Assembly (NCBI RefSeq): GCF_010686655.1
Contig: NZ_JAAGVY010000020.1
Span: 1 to 64,000, forward strand
DNA length: 64,000 nt
Direction of reading: 5' to 3'
DNA from: Cryomorpha ignava
GTDB taxonomy: Bacteria; Bacteroidota; Bacteroidia; Flavobacteriales_D; Cryomorphaceae
Below, in pieces: positions 1-9,265 of the stretch (the first letter of the stretch is position 1; each line of letters starts with the position of its first letter). The notes below the pieces were generated by a model. The model was given only the letters and a program-made list of their open reading frames with translations. It did not search any database and was not told the origin of the DNA. A program made the translations under genes and the position numbers.

Positions 1-2877
1 AGCAGTAAGTTCACTTTGTAGTTCACCTTGTAGTGGGTTAAGTGGACCTGGTCCTTCTACATTATCAATACATCCTGAAGCCATATCACCATTAATAAAG
101 GTGAACGGATCGCCACTAAGCATGGCTGGATAGGTATTAACAGGAGCTCCTCCAACGTTTGGAACTTCTACAAACGCATTTTGCGCTGCACTGGATGTTA
201 CCAGATTTCCAGAAGTTGCACCCGCTGCCATACCATTTACACCATCCGGTATGCTTCCAAGAGCGGTAGCAGTTCCGAATTCGATTTTATACAACGTATT
301 TTGTGAACGGTTTGCAAGATACAGCACACCATCTACCCATACAAGATCACCACCAAATACCGGCGCAGCTGCGTAGTAAGATGGATTACCAGAAAGGTCT
401 ATGGTTGAGATTATATTTGAACCGGCATCACCAACATAGATTAAACCGTTTCTAAATGCTACTGCAGTAATCTGCGAACCAATAACACCCCCACCGGCAA
501 TTGGAGTAGCAACAGGGTCGAATGTTGGAGGAACTACATTATAACCAATGAATTCACTTCCATTTTTGTTTACAAAGTATATCTTGTCATTAACAGCATC
601 ATACGTGATGTGCGCTTCAAAGTCAACATTTGTAAGATATGTTAATTCTGCGTTTCCACCTATGAAATCAACTTTGTAAAGGTCTGAACCGACAACGTCT
701 GGTCCGTGGTTTACATAGAAGGTAGCGTAGTTTTGACATACATCGATAAGTTCACCTGTATTACATCCTGACGCCATGTCACCATCACGTAGTGTGTAAG
801 ACTCACCATTTAACTCGAGTGTGTAAGAACTCATGTATTGACCATTGTTTCCAAGAGCAGTATCATACAACCCAAGGCTCGTTTGCCCTTGTGCAGAAAC
901 CAATAGTTGATCATTGGCGGTAATAGCCATACCTGTAACTTTCACAGGAACGGGTCCGAGATAAACGTCACTAGGAATTGCAACTACGTTTTTATACAAA
1001 CCATTACCACTACGAGTAGCAAGGTAAAGCGTCCCATCAGATTTAAATGCAAGGTCACCACCTGTAACAGGCGAATAGCTGTCATATGTTGATACTAAGC
1101 TCGGAGCAACCACATCAAAAGAGAATATTGCATTTTGATTCTGGCTACCAAACAATAGTTTACCATTTGGATTACCTAATGCTTCTGGAGCAAATACAGC
1201 AGCAGTAATCTCACCGAAATCTTCACCAGGCAGACCAATCTGTACTGTTGGTCCCCAAACAGGCAGACCAGTTGTAGTAAGTGTACGGTATGATTGTGTG
1301 TGCTTGCTAACAGCATAGATCAAGTTATCTTCTGCGTTAAAGGCAATGTGAACTTCTATGTCACTTGTTGCAATGTATTCCATTGTAGCTACACCACCGC
1401 TAAGAGTTACTCCGTAGATATCAGAGATACCATCGGCAGCAGCATGATCTGCAAGGTAGTACGTGTAGTTTTCACAATCTGGTGCTGGAACACACTCACA
1501 GTTATTGTTGAGTATACCAATAGCTCCCGGAAGTTCACAGGCACCGCCTATGTTTGCTTCAAGGTCTGGACAATCGAATTCAACAGGAGTACCCATACAT
1601 TGACAAAATGTGGTAACCATATCGTTTTCAGTCATATCATCACCATCATCACAAGCATCACCGAAGTTAGCTTCAAGATCTGGACAATCGAGCTCACCAC
1701 ATGCTTCAACAATAAGTTCAATGTTGACTGTAGTTGACTCTACCGGATCGCCATTATCCATAGCAACTAGTTGCAGCTGATACGTGCCAGCGGTGGCTCC
1801 AAATAATGATATAACTCCGCTTGTTGACTCTCCATTGATAGTAGTAGAAGAAATTACGCTACCGGTATTTTCAGAATCATTGAGACTAACCGTTACTTCC
1901 TGACCCGCCTCCGGACCTGTGAATGTAAAGTTAATCGTGCTTGAATCGCCCTCACAAATTGTAACTGATGTAGAAGTAATATTCAATAATAAAGGAGGAA
2001 TGTTTGAGGTACTATCTGAGTTTACGTTAAAAACAAAGCACTCATTATCTAGCCAATCTACACCACCATCGAGGTCGTATGCACCGGCAAAATTATCTCC
2101 CGCCTGGTTAAAACGACCAATTTGAAAAAAGTTAGTACCATCGCCACTATTAACACCTACGGTAGCAGACGTTCCTCCGAAACCTCCGACACCTCCGGAA
2201 GCACTTCCGGTAGTCCATTGCATATCACCATAATAGAAAGCAACGTTGTTGCCTACGCCAATTACGGGGTCATTCCCATCGGTAATGATAACCTGAAAAG
2301 TATTCAATTTATCATCTTGGTTTGGAAAGTAGCCCACGCCGGGATAATTTACATAAAGTGCACTTGGAGTTACATCATACCATACCACGTCAGATCCTAA
2401 TCCGCGTGTATCTACATCGCCCCAAAAAGGAGCAACCATAGGGGTAGAAATCGGGAATCCACTGGCGGTAAAACTGGAGAGCGGGCCATTAAATGTAATG
2501 TTACCATTATTATTTATGTAAACCGATGTGTACTCAGTACCATACATATTAAAAGTAAATGGCAATTCTATTTCCAAAGATGACCCATCATCGTTTCGTG
2601 GTATAAAAGAATAAGTCGCCGTATCATGAGGAATATAACAATCAGTATCTCGATTTCCTGCCACGTGTTTTGACAAAGGGCTTATCGGGCTTTGTACTCC
2701 GTTAGCCGGAATAGATTGTATCTGGAATTGATCCAGTTGTCCGGCTAACTTGGCTGTTTGGTAAGCTTCCGTGCCCGGTTGTAGTTGCCCAGGCTGATCA
2801 GATTGCTGTGCCACAGCCAGGCTAAATGAACCCAAAAAAAGGCTCATACTTAGAATAAAAAGTTTATTTGATTTCAT
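1..2877 (-). CDS. Secreted NIDO-domain protein with two propeller-like modules (3' end outside window)
   Basis: The frame is open from an ATG at 2877 to the left edge (959 codons) with no stop, so the C-terminus is missing. A signal peptide covers about residues 1-24 and ends in AVAQ. Residues about 100-280 resemble the extracellular nidogen (NIDO) domain, with a MYGTEYTSVYINNNG stretch and APFWGDVDTRG. Residues about 385-465 hold two Cys-rich, Asp-rich segments (DCPDLEAN...GDAC; CQCMG) like the putative metal-binding motifs of Bacteroidota surface proteins. Two tandem modules of about 240 residues follow (about 466-700 and 704-945). Each is rich in short beta-strand motifs and ends in DGDMASGC, which suggests duplicated beta-propellers. 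A T9SS sorting domain would be expected in the missing part. The role is unknown; an extracellular or surface-attached binding protein is the likeliest reading. Confidence 0.85.
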   Translation of the reverse strand, partial: MKSNKLFILSMSLFLGSFSLAVAQQSDQPGQLQPGTEAYQTAKLAGQLDQFQIQSIPANGVQSPISPLSKHVAGNRDTDCYIPHDTATYSFIPRNDDGSSLEIELPFTFNMYGTEYTSVYINNNGNITFNGPLSSFTASGFPISTPMVAPFWGDVDTRGLGSDVVWYDVTPSALYVNYPGVGYFPNQDDKLNTFQVIITDGNDPVIGVGNNVAFYYGDMQWTTGSASGGVGGFGGTSATVGVNSGDGTNFFQIGRFNQAGDNFAGAYDLDGGVDWLDNECFVFNVNSDSTSNIPPLLLNITSTSVTICEGDSSTINFTFTGPEAGQEVTVSLNDSENTGSVISSTTINGESTSGVISLFGATAGTYQLQLVAMDNGDPVESTTVNIELIVEACGELDCPDLEANFGDACDDGDDMTENDMVTTFCQCMGTPVEFDCPDLEANIGGACELPGAIGILNNNCECVPAPDCENYTYYLADHAAADGISDIYGVTLSGGVATMEYIATSDIEVHIAFNAEDNLIYAVSKHTQSYRTLTTTGLPVWGPTVQIGLPGEDFGEITAAVFAPEALGNPNGKLLFGSQNQNAIFSFDVVAPSLVSTYDSYSPVTGGDLAFKSDGTLYLATRSGNGLYKNVVAIPSDVYLGPVPVKVTGMAITANDQLLVSAQGQTSLGLYDTALGNNGQYMSSYTLELNGESYTLRDGDMASGCNTGELIDVCQNYATFYVNHGPDVVGSDLYKVDFIGGNAELTYLTNVDFEAHITYDAVNDKIYFVNKNGSEFIGYNVVPPTFDPVATPIAGGGVIGSQITAVAFRNGLIYVGDAGSNIISTIDLSGNPSYYAAAPVFGGDLVWVDGVLYLANRSQNTLYKIEFGTATALGSIPDGVNGMAAGATSGNLVTSSAAQNAFVEVPNVGGAPVNTYPAMLSGDPFTFINGDMASGCIDNVEGPGPLNPLQGELQSELTA

Positions 2878-3186
2878 AAGAATAAGGATTTAGTTATTTG
2901 ATTAGTCATTTGGTTATAAAAGTACTGCGGTGATAAGGGTATTTAAATAGCGAATTCTCGCTATTTTTACGCTTAACTCCACATATTCTACGACCAAAAT
3001 AGAATATCAGCCGATATTTCAATTTTCGGCATATTATTTTCACCAAAAAAAACAGAGGTAAGAATGTAGTCAATCTTATTAATAGGCTGTGATTTGGATA
3101 TAAACCCCAACAGAAAACCCGAGAACTCTGGAATCTAAAGAAAAATCAAAATTGGCAAAAGAAAGGCGATCAATTATTCAGAACAA
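2878..3186. other. Intergenic region with two hairpins
   Basis: This 309-bp gap lies between the YfcC gene and the NIDO-protein gene, both on the minus strand. It holds the strong hairpin at 2945-2966 and a weaker one at 3010-3030 (GCCGA/TCGGC arms). It probably contains the end of the upstream transcript and the promoter and leader of the NIDO-protein gene. No coding frame is convincing here. Confidence 0.6.
2945..2966 (-). promoter_or_regulatory. Perfect 9-bp hairpin in the leader of the NIDO-protein gene
   Basis: The arms AAATAGCGA and TCGCTATTT flank a 4-nt loop. The hairpin sits 68 bp upstream of the start codon at 2877. On the minus strand it is not followed by a clean T-run, so it could be a weak terminator for the upstream transporter gene or a 5'-leader structure. 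Confidence 0.4.
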
Positions 3187-4569
3187 TCATCGGGGCCAGA
3201 CATCAATAAACTCAGGCACCGCGAGGAGTGCCATAGCTGCCAGAATGAAAATAACCATGAGTTTCCAAACCCATTTCATCCAAACATTGTATGGAATTTT
3301 GCCTATGGCGAGTACACCCATGGTAACTCCACTGGTGGGAATAATTAAATTGAGTAATCCATCGCCAAACTGGAAAGCCAGGACGGCGGTTTGTCGGTCT
3401 ATACTGAGCAAATCGGCCAGAGGAGTCATAATGGGCATAGTAATGGCCGCCTGACCGGATCCCGACGGAATAAAAACATTGATAAATCCTTGAACCACAA
3501 ACATGATTTGCACACTGATATAATTTGGGAAATCTCCTACTGCATTTGACATGGCATAAAGTACTGTGTCGATAATTTTTCCATCTTCAGCTACGACCAA
3601 GACACCACGTGAAAGGCCGATAATTAAAGCCGCAACCAACATATCTTTTGCTCCTATTGTAAAAGCAGAAACGGTTTCCGACGCTTTCATGCGCGTAATT
3701 ACAGCAGCTATCAAGCCAAGAGCGAGAAAAAGCGCCGAAATTTCATCGATATACCATCCCCAAAAATTAGATCCGTACATAAGCAAGCCAATTGCTATTG
3801 CAAAGAGTACGAGTACCACTTTGCGGGCTACATTAAAAGGAACATCTTTCATCGCTTGCGGATCTGAATCAGAATCTGGTTCTGTTTTGAAACCGAATTC
3901 AGGATTCTTTTCCAACTTAAAAACGTATGCCATAACAAATGCTATGGCAATAATTGTAAAAATAGCCCATACTACCCAGCGATAACCAGCGCCACTACCT
4001 ACAGGCAATTCGCTTATTCCCTGCGCTATACCGACTGTAAACGGATTGATTACTGCACCGGCAAAACCCGCCCCGGCACCAATAAATGGAATGGCTATTC
4101 CGACAATATTATCGTAGCCCATACTTCGAGCAAGCGGTATGGTGATGAGTATAAAAACCAAATTTTCTTCCGACATTCCAAACGTGCAGCCCGCGAGCGA
4201 GAAAAACACCATGAGCAAAGGAATGATCAAATGGCGCATCCCGGGATTGCTTCGCGCATATTTTAAAACAGAGCCAAGACCGGCATCGAGCGACCCTGTA
4301 GCCGATAATATTGAAAAAGCTCCTCCTACCAAAAGCACAAATGCGATAATGTGCGCGGCACCTACAAATCCCTTTATAGGAGCAGTGAGCAAACTGCCGA
4401 GCCCTTGGGGATTAGATTTTACTGATTCGTATGTACCGGCTACAACTATAGTTTTGTCGTCAACAATTTCGCGAGCGTATTCGCCGGCAGGAATAATCCA
4501 GGTAAGCGCGATAAAAAGCAATAAAACCACTGATATGATTACCAGCGCGTCAGGAGATTTTTTAAGCAC
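3187..4569 (-). CDS. YfcC-family (DcuC/ArcD-like) membrane transporter
   Basis: This 460-residue protein is hydrophobic throughout, with about 11-13 predicted membrane segments. It matches the YfcC family (PF03606 group): a WIIPAGEY motif near residues 25-32, a GMSEEN motif after membrane segment 4-5, and the late SGSGQAAITMPIMTPL and SGVTMGVLAIG motifs. The family contains C4-dicarboxylate-like and basic amino-acid or peptide carriers of the inner membrane. Its GTG start lies immediately after the TAA stop of the cyanophycinase gene (TAAGTG), so the two genes are almost certainly co-transcribed and translationally coupled. The context suggests uptake of a product of that enzyme, such as arginine, aspartate or the Asp-Arg dipeptide. 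That substrate is inferred, not shown by the sequence. Confidence 0.85.
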   Translation of the reverse strand: MLKKSPDALVIISVVLLLFIALTWIIPAGEYAREIVDDKTIVVAGTYESVKSNPQGLGSLLTAPIKGFVGAAHIIAFVLLVGGAFSILSATGSLDAGLGSVLKYARSNPGMRHLIIPLLMVFFSLAGCTFGMSEENLVFILITIPLARSMGYDNIVGIAIPFIGAGAGFAGAVINPFTVGIAQGISELPVGSGAGYRWVVWAIFTIIAIAFVMAYVFKLEKNPEFGFKTEPDSDSDPQAMKDVPFNVARKVVLVLFAIAIGLLMYGSNFWGWYIDEISALFLALGLIAAVITRMKASETVSAFTIGAKDMLVAALIIGLSRGVLVVAEDGKIIDTVLYAMSNAVGDFPNYISVQIMFVVQGFINVFIPSGSGQAAITMPIMTPLADLLSIDRQTAVLAFQFGDGLLNLIIPTSGVTMGVLAIGKIPYNVWMKWVWKLMVIFILAAMALLAVPEFIDVWPR

Positions 4570-5877
4570 TTATCGCGTTTTGAGAAATGGTGAAGAAATA
4601 GTTTTATGATCTGAATTAAGCATTAAAGTATAAGCACCGCTATTGAGTTTTGACAAATCTATTGATTGAAAATCAATATTGGTCGAGCGGCCACTCATAA
4701 CAACACGACCGGCGATGTCAACGATCTGCCATTTTCCAGAAAAGGACTCCAAAAACTCAACCTTTAATTCTGTTGAAGCCGGATTTGGATAAAGTCGGAA
4801 TAATTGGTTTTCTTCTTTCGATAAGCCCAGAATGCAATCTGGGGCAGACTCATTATAGGTTCTGGTAAGCGTTCCATTTTCTGCATACCAATTTTCCCAT
4901 GTTCCTCCAGACCCGCTTATCCAATCGTTGAGATCAAAAAAGTTTTCACCGGATTCGGTGGCCGGTACGCGATAAACTTTTACCGCTCCAGAATTTCTAT
5001 TCCAGGTGAGCGGCTGGTTAGATTCAATGATTTCGGGCGCCTGCACTACTTCGCAGTTTGACTGTAAAAAGTAAGCAAACTCATCGCTATACTCCGGATA
5101 TTCGCCATAAGCGTGCGCCAAGCCATCTGCACCTATTGCTATAGCTACATGCTCATTTGATGCAACACCGTGGGCATATTCCAGATTGTGATCGTTAATT
5201 AGTCGCGCCATAAAGGTCAATAACCTCCCGTACCTATCGCGCTCATTAAAATGTGTATCCGTAATTGCATTTTCAAGAAATGGTGCATCTACAAAATCAT
5301 TCCAGCCAAGGGTTAGATAGTTATCAAAAGGATTAGCAAGCGCTTCATCAGAATCAATCGACCCGTTTTGGGCAGAAAAATATCCTTGAGCCATTACAGC
5401 CATTCCCGCAGATGTACCTCCCACGACGCCACCTCTTACATTGAGTAAATTATTGATTGCTTCTTCAACGGGAGTGTCGCGCCAATAATTTACATAATAT
5501 GACTGGTCGCCACCGGCCATAAAGATTGCTTCTGCGCCATTTAATCTTTCAATTACATAAGGATCATTTGCGGCAGCAGCAGAATTAAACCTTATTGTCT
5601 CTACAGAGTTGAGGCTAACGCCGAGTTGATTATACATATAATTATTGTATCCGTCAGATTGTGAGGTTCTGAGAACCACAACATCGCCTCCATTGGCTTT
5701 TTCTAAAAACCAGACCATTGCAGGGTCGCTTTCTATACCTCCACCCATAAGACAAATGCCAAAATCTGGCTGCACTTCCAAATCTTGAGCACTCCCGGAT
5801 AACCAGCTTGTATAAGATTGGGCGAATGAGAAATGTGCAATACCAATAGCGAATAGAGTGGTGAAAATCGTTTTCAT
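4570..5877 (-). CDS. Secreted cyanophycinase-like peptidase (S51 family) with T9SS type A sorting domain
   Basis: The 435-residue precursor has a signal peptide of about 20 residues (ends SFAQ). It has the S51 hallmarks: a GGG motif near residue 45, MAGGDQ near 119-124, and the nucleophile motif GGTSAGM with Ser156. The C-terminal 80 residues (from about FRLYPNPAS) form a type A T9SS sorting domain, so the enzyme should be exported and anchored or released outside the cell. Cyanophycinases cleave cyanophycin, a cyanobacterial Arg-Asp storage polymer, to beta-Asp-Arg dipeptides. The family also contains other peptidases, so the substrate is a family-based inference. It is the first gene of a two-gene unit with the YfcC transporter. 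Confidence 0.85.
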   Translation of the reverse strand: MKTIFTTLFAIGIAHFSFAQSYTSWLSGSAQDLEVQPDFGICLMGGGIESDPAMVWFLEKANGGDVVVLRTSQSDGYNNYMYNQLGVSLNSVETIRFNSAAAANDPYVIERLNGAEAIFMAGGDQSYYVNYWRDTPVEEAINNLLNVRGGVVGGTSAGMAVMAQGYFSAQNGSIDSDEALANPFDNYLTLGWNDFVDAPFLENAITDTHFNERDRYGRLLTFMARLINDHNLEYAHGVASNEHVAIAIGADGLAHAYGEYPEYSDEFAYFLQSNCEVVQAPEIIESNQPLTWNRNSGAVKVYRVPATESGENFFDLNDWISGSGGTWENWYAENGTLTRTYNESAPDCILGLSKEENQLFRLYPNPASTELKVEFLESFSGKWQIVDIAGRVVMSGRSTNIDFQSIDLSKLNSGAYTLMLNSDHKTISSPFLKTR

Positions 5878-5985
5878 ACTTAATACCTAAAATCATTATT
5901 TCACTTGCGTCGAAGCGAATTCAGACAGCCAAGGTAAAAGATATGGAGTAATTTGAAGCTATTCTTTGATTTGAACCTGCCTTTT

Positions 5986-7461
5986 TTAACGTTTCATTGG
6001 TCGTCCGCCGGGAGAATCTTCCTTTTTCAGTCCAAAAGTAAGGTTGATGCCGACATGAACCCGTACATCTTGTGGATTTTCGAAATATACAAATGATGAC
6101 TCATCCTGTGGATTGTCATTATCCACCACGACAATTTTTGCAAATCTGGTGAAACGTAGGTTTTCTGCGAGGCAGTAAATTTGAAACGGCCCGGCATTAA
6201 GTGATAATCCTGCGCCGAGCGACGGTGAAAAGTGCGCTCGCTTTGTAAAATGTACATCTGCCTGAATGGCCTTCCAGAATTTTTGGTTGTAACCAATACT
6301 AAAGCTAAAAGGCACTTCACTATCCAAAATACCGTGATATACACTAAGCCATGCTTTTCCAACAAACTTTTCATTGCTTAGCACCTCATAGCTTGCACCA
6401 TACCGGAGATATCCATTTAAAGAAGTTGTAAATTGTTCTTCGGTTCTTGTAAAGTTGTAAGCGTCTTCGAGATCATCGAGAAGTGTATCAAGTCGTGCTT
6501 GAAAGGCATCGTTAAAATCTGAACCTTCAACAAAGATAAAATCTGTAAGGTCTATACCATTGTATGCAAAGCTCGCATCGTTTGTGCCGTAATTGGCCAC
6601 ATCTGTTTTCCATTTTATAAATCCCAGATCATTTGCAGAAAACTCTACTTGTAATTTTTCAATCGGCCGGTAAACCACGCCAATATCTCCACCAAAACCA
6701 GTGTTTTTTAATCCGAGCAAATAAGTTTTTATATCGTCGTGAATATCTTCATCTCCCCCAGATGCTGAGCCATAAATTCCAGAGGTATTTACTATAAAAC
6801 TTCCCGAAGTTTGCATATTGTATGTTTCCGGATCTGTTCTTAGCTTAAGCGTAGATTGCTCGGTTTCTATTCGCTCCATACCATAAAGATATTTCGCCGT
6901 AAGGCCAAAAGACCATTTTTTATTCAACTCATAATTATAGCCTATTCCATACTCGCGAAAGTGAATAGCATCTATACCAAGACCACTCATATTTACAGTA
7001 TTATCTTCAAATTTATGATCGCCCACATTTCCATAAACTCCGAGGTAGAATATATCTTTGGGAATCGTTAGGCCTATTTGCACCCGTTCGGCTGCACGCG
7101 CATGTACATAGTGTTTTCCAAATCTGAAACCGACGTGTATCAGCTCAAACCCCAGATTTTGTCCGGTGTAGGCAAATTCATCAATGCTGCCAAGTATTTT
7201 TTCGGCATCGAGGGTTACCTTTCCGTTGGCGTCTGCCACCAAATTATCACCAGGCTTAAACCAATTATTGCCATGATCAAAATAGACCTGGCTCAATCCC
7301 GGTAGTCCGATATTTATACGCCCTGCAGGCCTGAGAGCCGGATTGGCATAAACGGATTGGGGCAAAAAATCAAATACACCAACCTGCCCGCTCTGCTGCG
7401 AATACAATCCCGAAACTGAAAAAAGCATGACAAAAAACAAAATCGAAATCGCTCTAATCAT
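5986..7461 (-). CDS. DUF5723-type outer-membrane beta-barrel protein
   Basis: This 491-residue protein has a signal peptide ending near SGLYSQ. It then shows the pattern of DUF5723 proteins of Bacteroidota: an FLPQSVYANPA-like N-terminus, alternating amphipathic strands, many aromatic and glycine residues, and a C-terminal VHVGINLTFGL strand before a charged tail. No enzymatic motif is visible. The start codon lies inside the end of the upstream lipoprotein gene (8-bp overlap), so the two are one operon and may function together at the outer membrane. The function is unknown. Confidence 0.75.
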   Translation of the reverse strand: MIRAISILFFVMLFSVSGLYSQQSGQVGVFDFLPQSVYANPALRPAGRINIGLPGLSQVYFDHGNNWFKPGDNLVADANGKVTLDAEKILGSIDEFAYTGQNLGFELIHVGFRFGKHYVHARAAERVQIGLTIPKDIFYLGVYGNVGDHKFEDNTVNMSGLGIDAIHFREYGIGYNYELNKKWSFGLTAKYLYGMERIETEQSTLKLRTDPETYNMQTSGSFIVNTSGIYGSASGGDEDIHDDIKTYLLGLKNTGFGGDIGVVYRPIEKLQVEFSANDLGFIKWKTDVANYGTNDASFAYNGIDLTDFIFVEGSDFNDAFQARLDTLLDDLEDAYNFTRTEEQFTTSLNGYLRYGASYEVLSNEKFVGKAWLSVYHGILDSEVPFSFSIGYNQKFWKAIQADVHFTKRAHFSPSLGAGLSLNAGPFQIYCLAENLRFTRFAKIVVVDNDNPQDESSFVYFENPQDVRVHVGINLTFGLKKEDSPGGRPMKR

Positions 7462-9085
7462 CGCTGCTTAAGTTTAGGGTAGCCTTAGCTCCGAGTTTAA
7501 CATCAAAGGCATCGTTAGAAAAGAGCCTGATAGGATGATTTCCATTTCCGGCAGAGTTTCCAAATACAGTAATAATCATTTGAGTGGCATTTTCTAATCC
7601 CAGAATTTTCGATTTTGGAATGCGCACATCTGTAATCGTTTTTGTAGTTCCTATAGCGCGTCCATATTCCGGATCGCCTTCAGCTACAACAAGATTTACG
7701 GGTGCTGCCGAAAAAACAAGCTGAGGACTTTCAAAAAGTGCATCTATTGGATTAAAGAGCGAATCGGTAAAGACGATTTGCACTCCGGCATCAAAAGGAA
7801 ATCCGTTTTCTACGATGAGCCTAATGTCCAGCGCTTCTATTTCGCTAATGTTCTCAGTATCTTCCATCAGATTGCCCAAATCTAGCGCGGTGGTATCAAC
7901 AAGCAGAAAGTTGGCTATTGAACCAAAAAGCGGCACTTGAACCTCAAAGTTCATTTTCAGCTCATCTTCATTGGTTATAAATACATTATCAATACTTTCG
8001 GGGTTAATGATCAGACCAAAATCGCCAATGAGTTTATTGGGGCCAAAATACATCAGGTCCGTTACCGTTGGAGTCATTAATTCGTTGTCAATAATGAGTG
8101 TAGAAAGTGCGGGAACTCCCATTTGCTGCGAAGCTGCAATGGGCGGAAGCTGATTGATGTTTGCTCCGTCAATAACCATTGTCTCTCCGTTAACATTTTT
8201 GCCTGTAAGCTCGTCAATAAAAAGCCCCATTCCAAGACCAAAATCATTTTCGAAATTGAAATTTATACGCGGATCTTCTATTCGTACATTAGCCACATTT
8301 GGGTCGTCAAAAAGTGATATCTCTACGGTTTCATCTTCAAAATCTATTCGGCGCGGGGCAATAAACCCACCAGCCCTTTTAATGGAAAAATCAAGCATTC
8401 CCAGCTCAATAAATACGGGTTCTGAATTGCCAAGTCCCTCGCTAGAGAGTGTTACCTCGTACTGAATTCTCAATCCATTTGAAATATCATCTGAATTGTG
8501 AAACAAAAACCTAATGTTTTCGAGACTTACCTCGTTTGCAATGTTAATGGGTGGTGTATTATCTGTAAAGTCGATTGAAATTGCTTCTGTATTATCGGCA
8601 TTAAAAATCTTTATAAAACCACTAATGGGAAATGTACCTTCTGAAAATACATTGAGAAATAAGCCGCCGGATGCGAACCTAACAGAGTCGAGCCGGTCTC
8701 CTTCATTCGTTTGAAACGCATAGATCTCATCGCTCTGAACTGTAAACGACCCCAGGTCGATTAGTTCATCAAACTCCACTGATGTAAGTTGTATTGTGTC
8801 TTTATAGTCGAAACCCTTTGCGTTAAGAAGATCTGCCGCACTCAATGGGTTAATCGTATCGCGATATATCAACGAAATACTACCATTTTCACTCACATCT
8901 ATTAGTCCGTCTTCGTTGTAATTCTCAATAAGCCGCTCGGCGAGAATAGTCACATTTGCAATAGGAACGCCAAACTGTGGCTGTATTCCATAGTCAAATT
9001 CTGTAATTTTAATTTCTTCTTTCACGCACGAAAATAGCCCGGCAAGAAGCAATGAAATTATTAATAGTCGTGTAAGGGACAACAT
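7454..9085 (-). CDS. Predicted lipoprotein of unknown function
   Basis: The 543-residue product starts with a lipoprotein signal. A hydrophobic stretch ends in LFSC with the modified Cys at about residue 20, followed by acidic residues (VKEEIKITEFDYG). The rest is predicted mostly beta, Asp/Asn/Phe-rich and free of known catalytic motifs. It is translationally coupled to the downstream DUF5723 barrel gene, so an outer-membrane lipoprotein partnered with that barrel is plausible. I do not recognise a named family. Confidence 0.7.
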   Translation of the reverse strand: MLSLTRLLIISLLLAGLFSCVKEEIKITEFDYGIQPQFGVPIANVTILAERLIENYNEDGLIDVSENGSISLIYRDTINPLSAADLLNAKGFDYKDTIQLTSVEFDELIDLGSFTVQSDEIYAFQTNEGDRLDSVRFASGGLFLNVFSEGTFPISGFIKIFNADNTEAISIDFTDNTPPINIANEVSLENIRFLFHNSDDISNGLRIQYEVTLSSEGLGNSEPVFIELGMLDFSIKRAGGFIAPRRIDFEDETVEISLFDDPNVANVRIEDPRINFNFENDFGLGMGLFIDELTGKNVNGETMVIDGANINQLPPIAASQQMGVPALSTLIIDNELMTPTVTDLMYFGPNKLIGDFGLIINPESIDNVFITNEDELKMNFEVQVPLFGSIANFLLVDTTALDLGNLMEDTENISEIEALDIRLIVENGFPFDAGVQIVFTDSLFNPIDALFESPQLVFSAAPVNLVVAEGDPEYGRAIGTTKTITDVRIPKSKILGLENATQMIITVFGNSAGNGNHPIRLFSNDAFDVKLGAKATLNLSSDD

Positions 9086-9265
9086 AAATATGTTTTGTAA
9101 AGCAAGGTATATTGCAAATTAGTTACGCAGTATCACGCGATTAGGTTGCCTAAAAATATTCTTTTTCATCAATATATCGTATCAACATTCAATTGGTGAA
9201 CCATTTTTAAGATTTCTTTTTACTGTGTCTGCCTAATCTTTACTTTTCACTTTTTGAATACACCC

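Noticed and set aside
907-2400. Several plus-strand frames opposite the NIDO-protein gene.
   Set aside because: The minus-strand frame is open for 959 codons with clear domains. The plus-strand frames are Cys/Ser/Thr-rich shadows.
5654-5896. A minus-strand 80-codon frame overlapping the 5' end of the cyanophycinase gene.
   Set aside because: It is in a different frame from the clear signal peptide and S51 motifs and has no supporting features.
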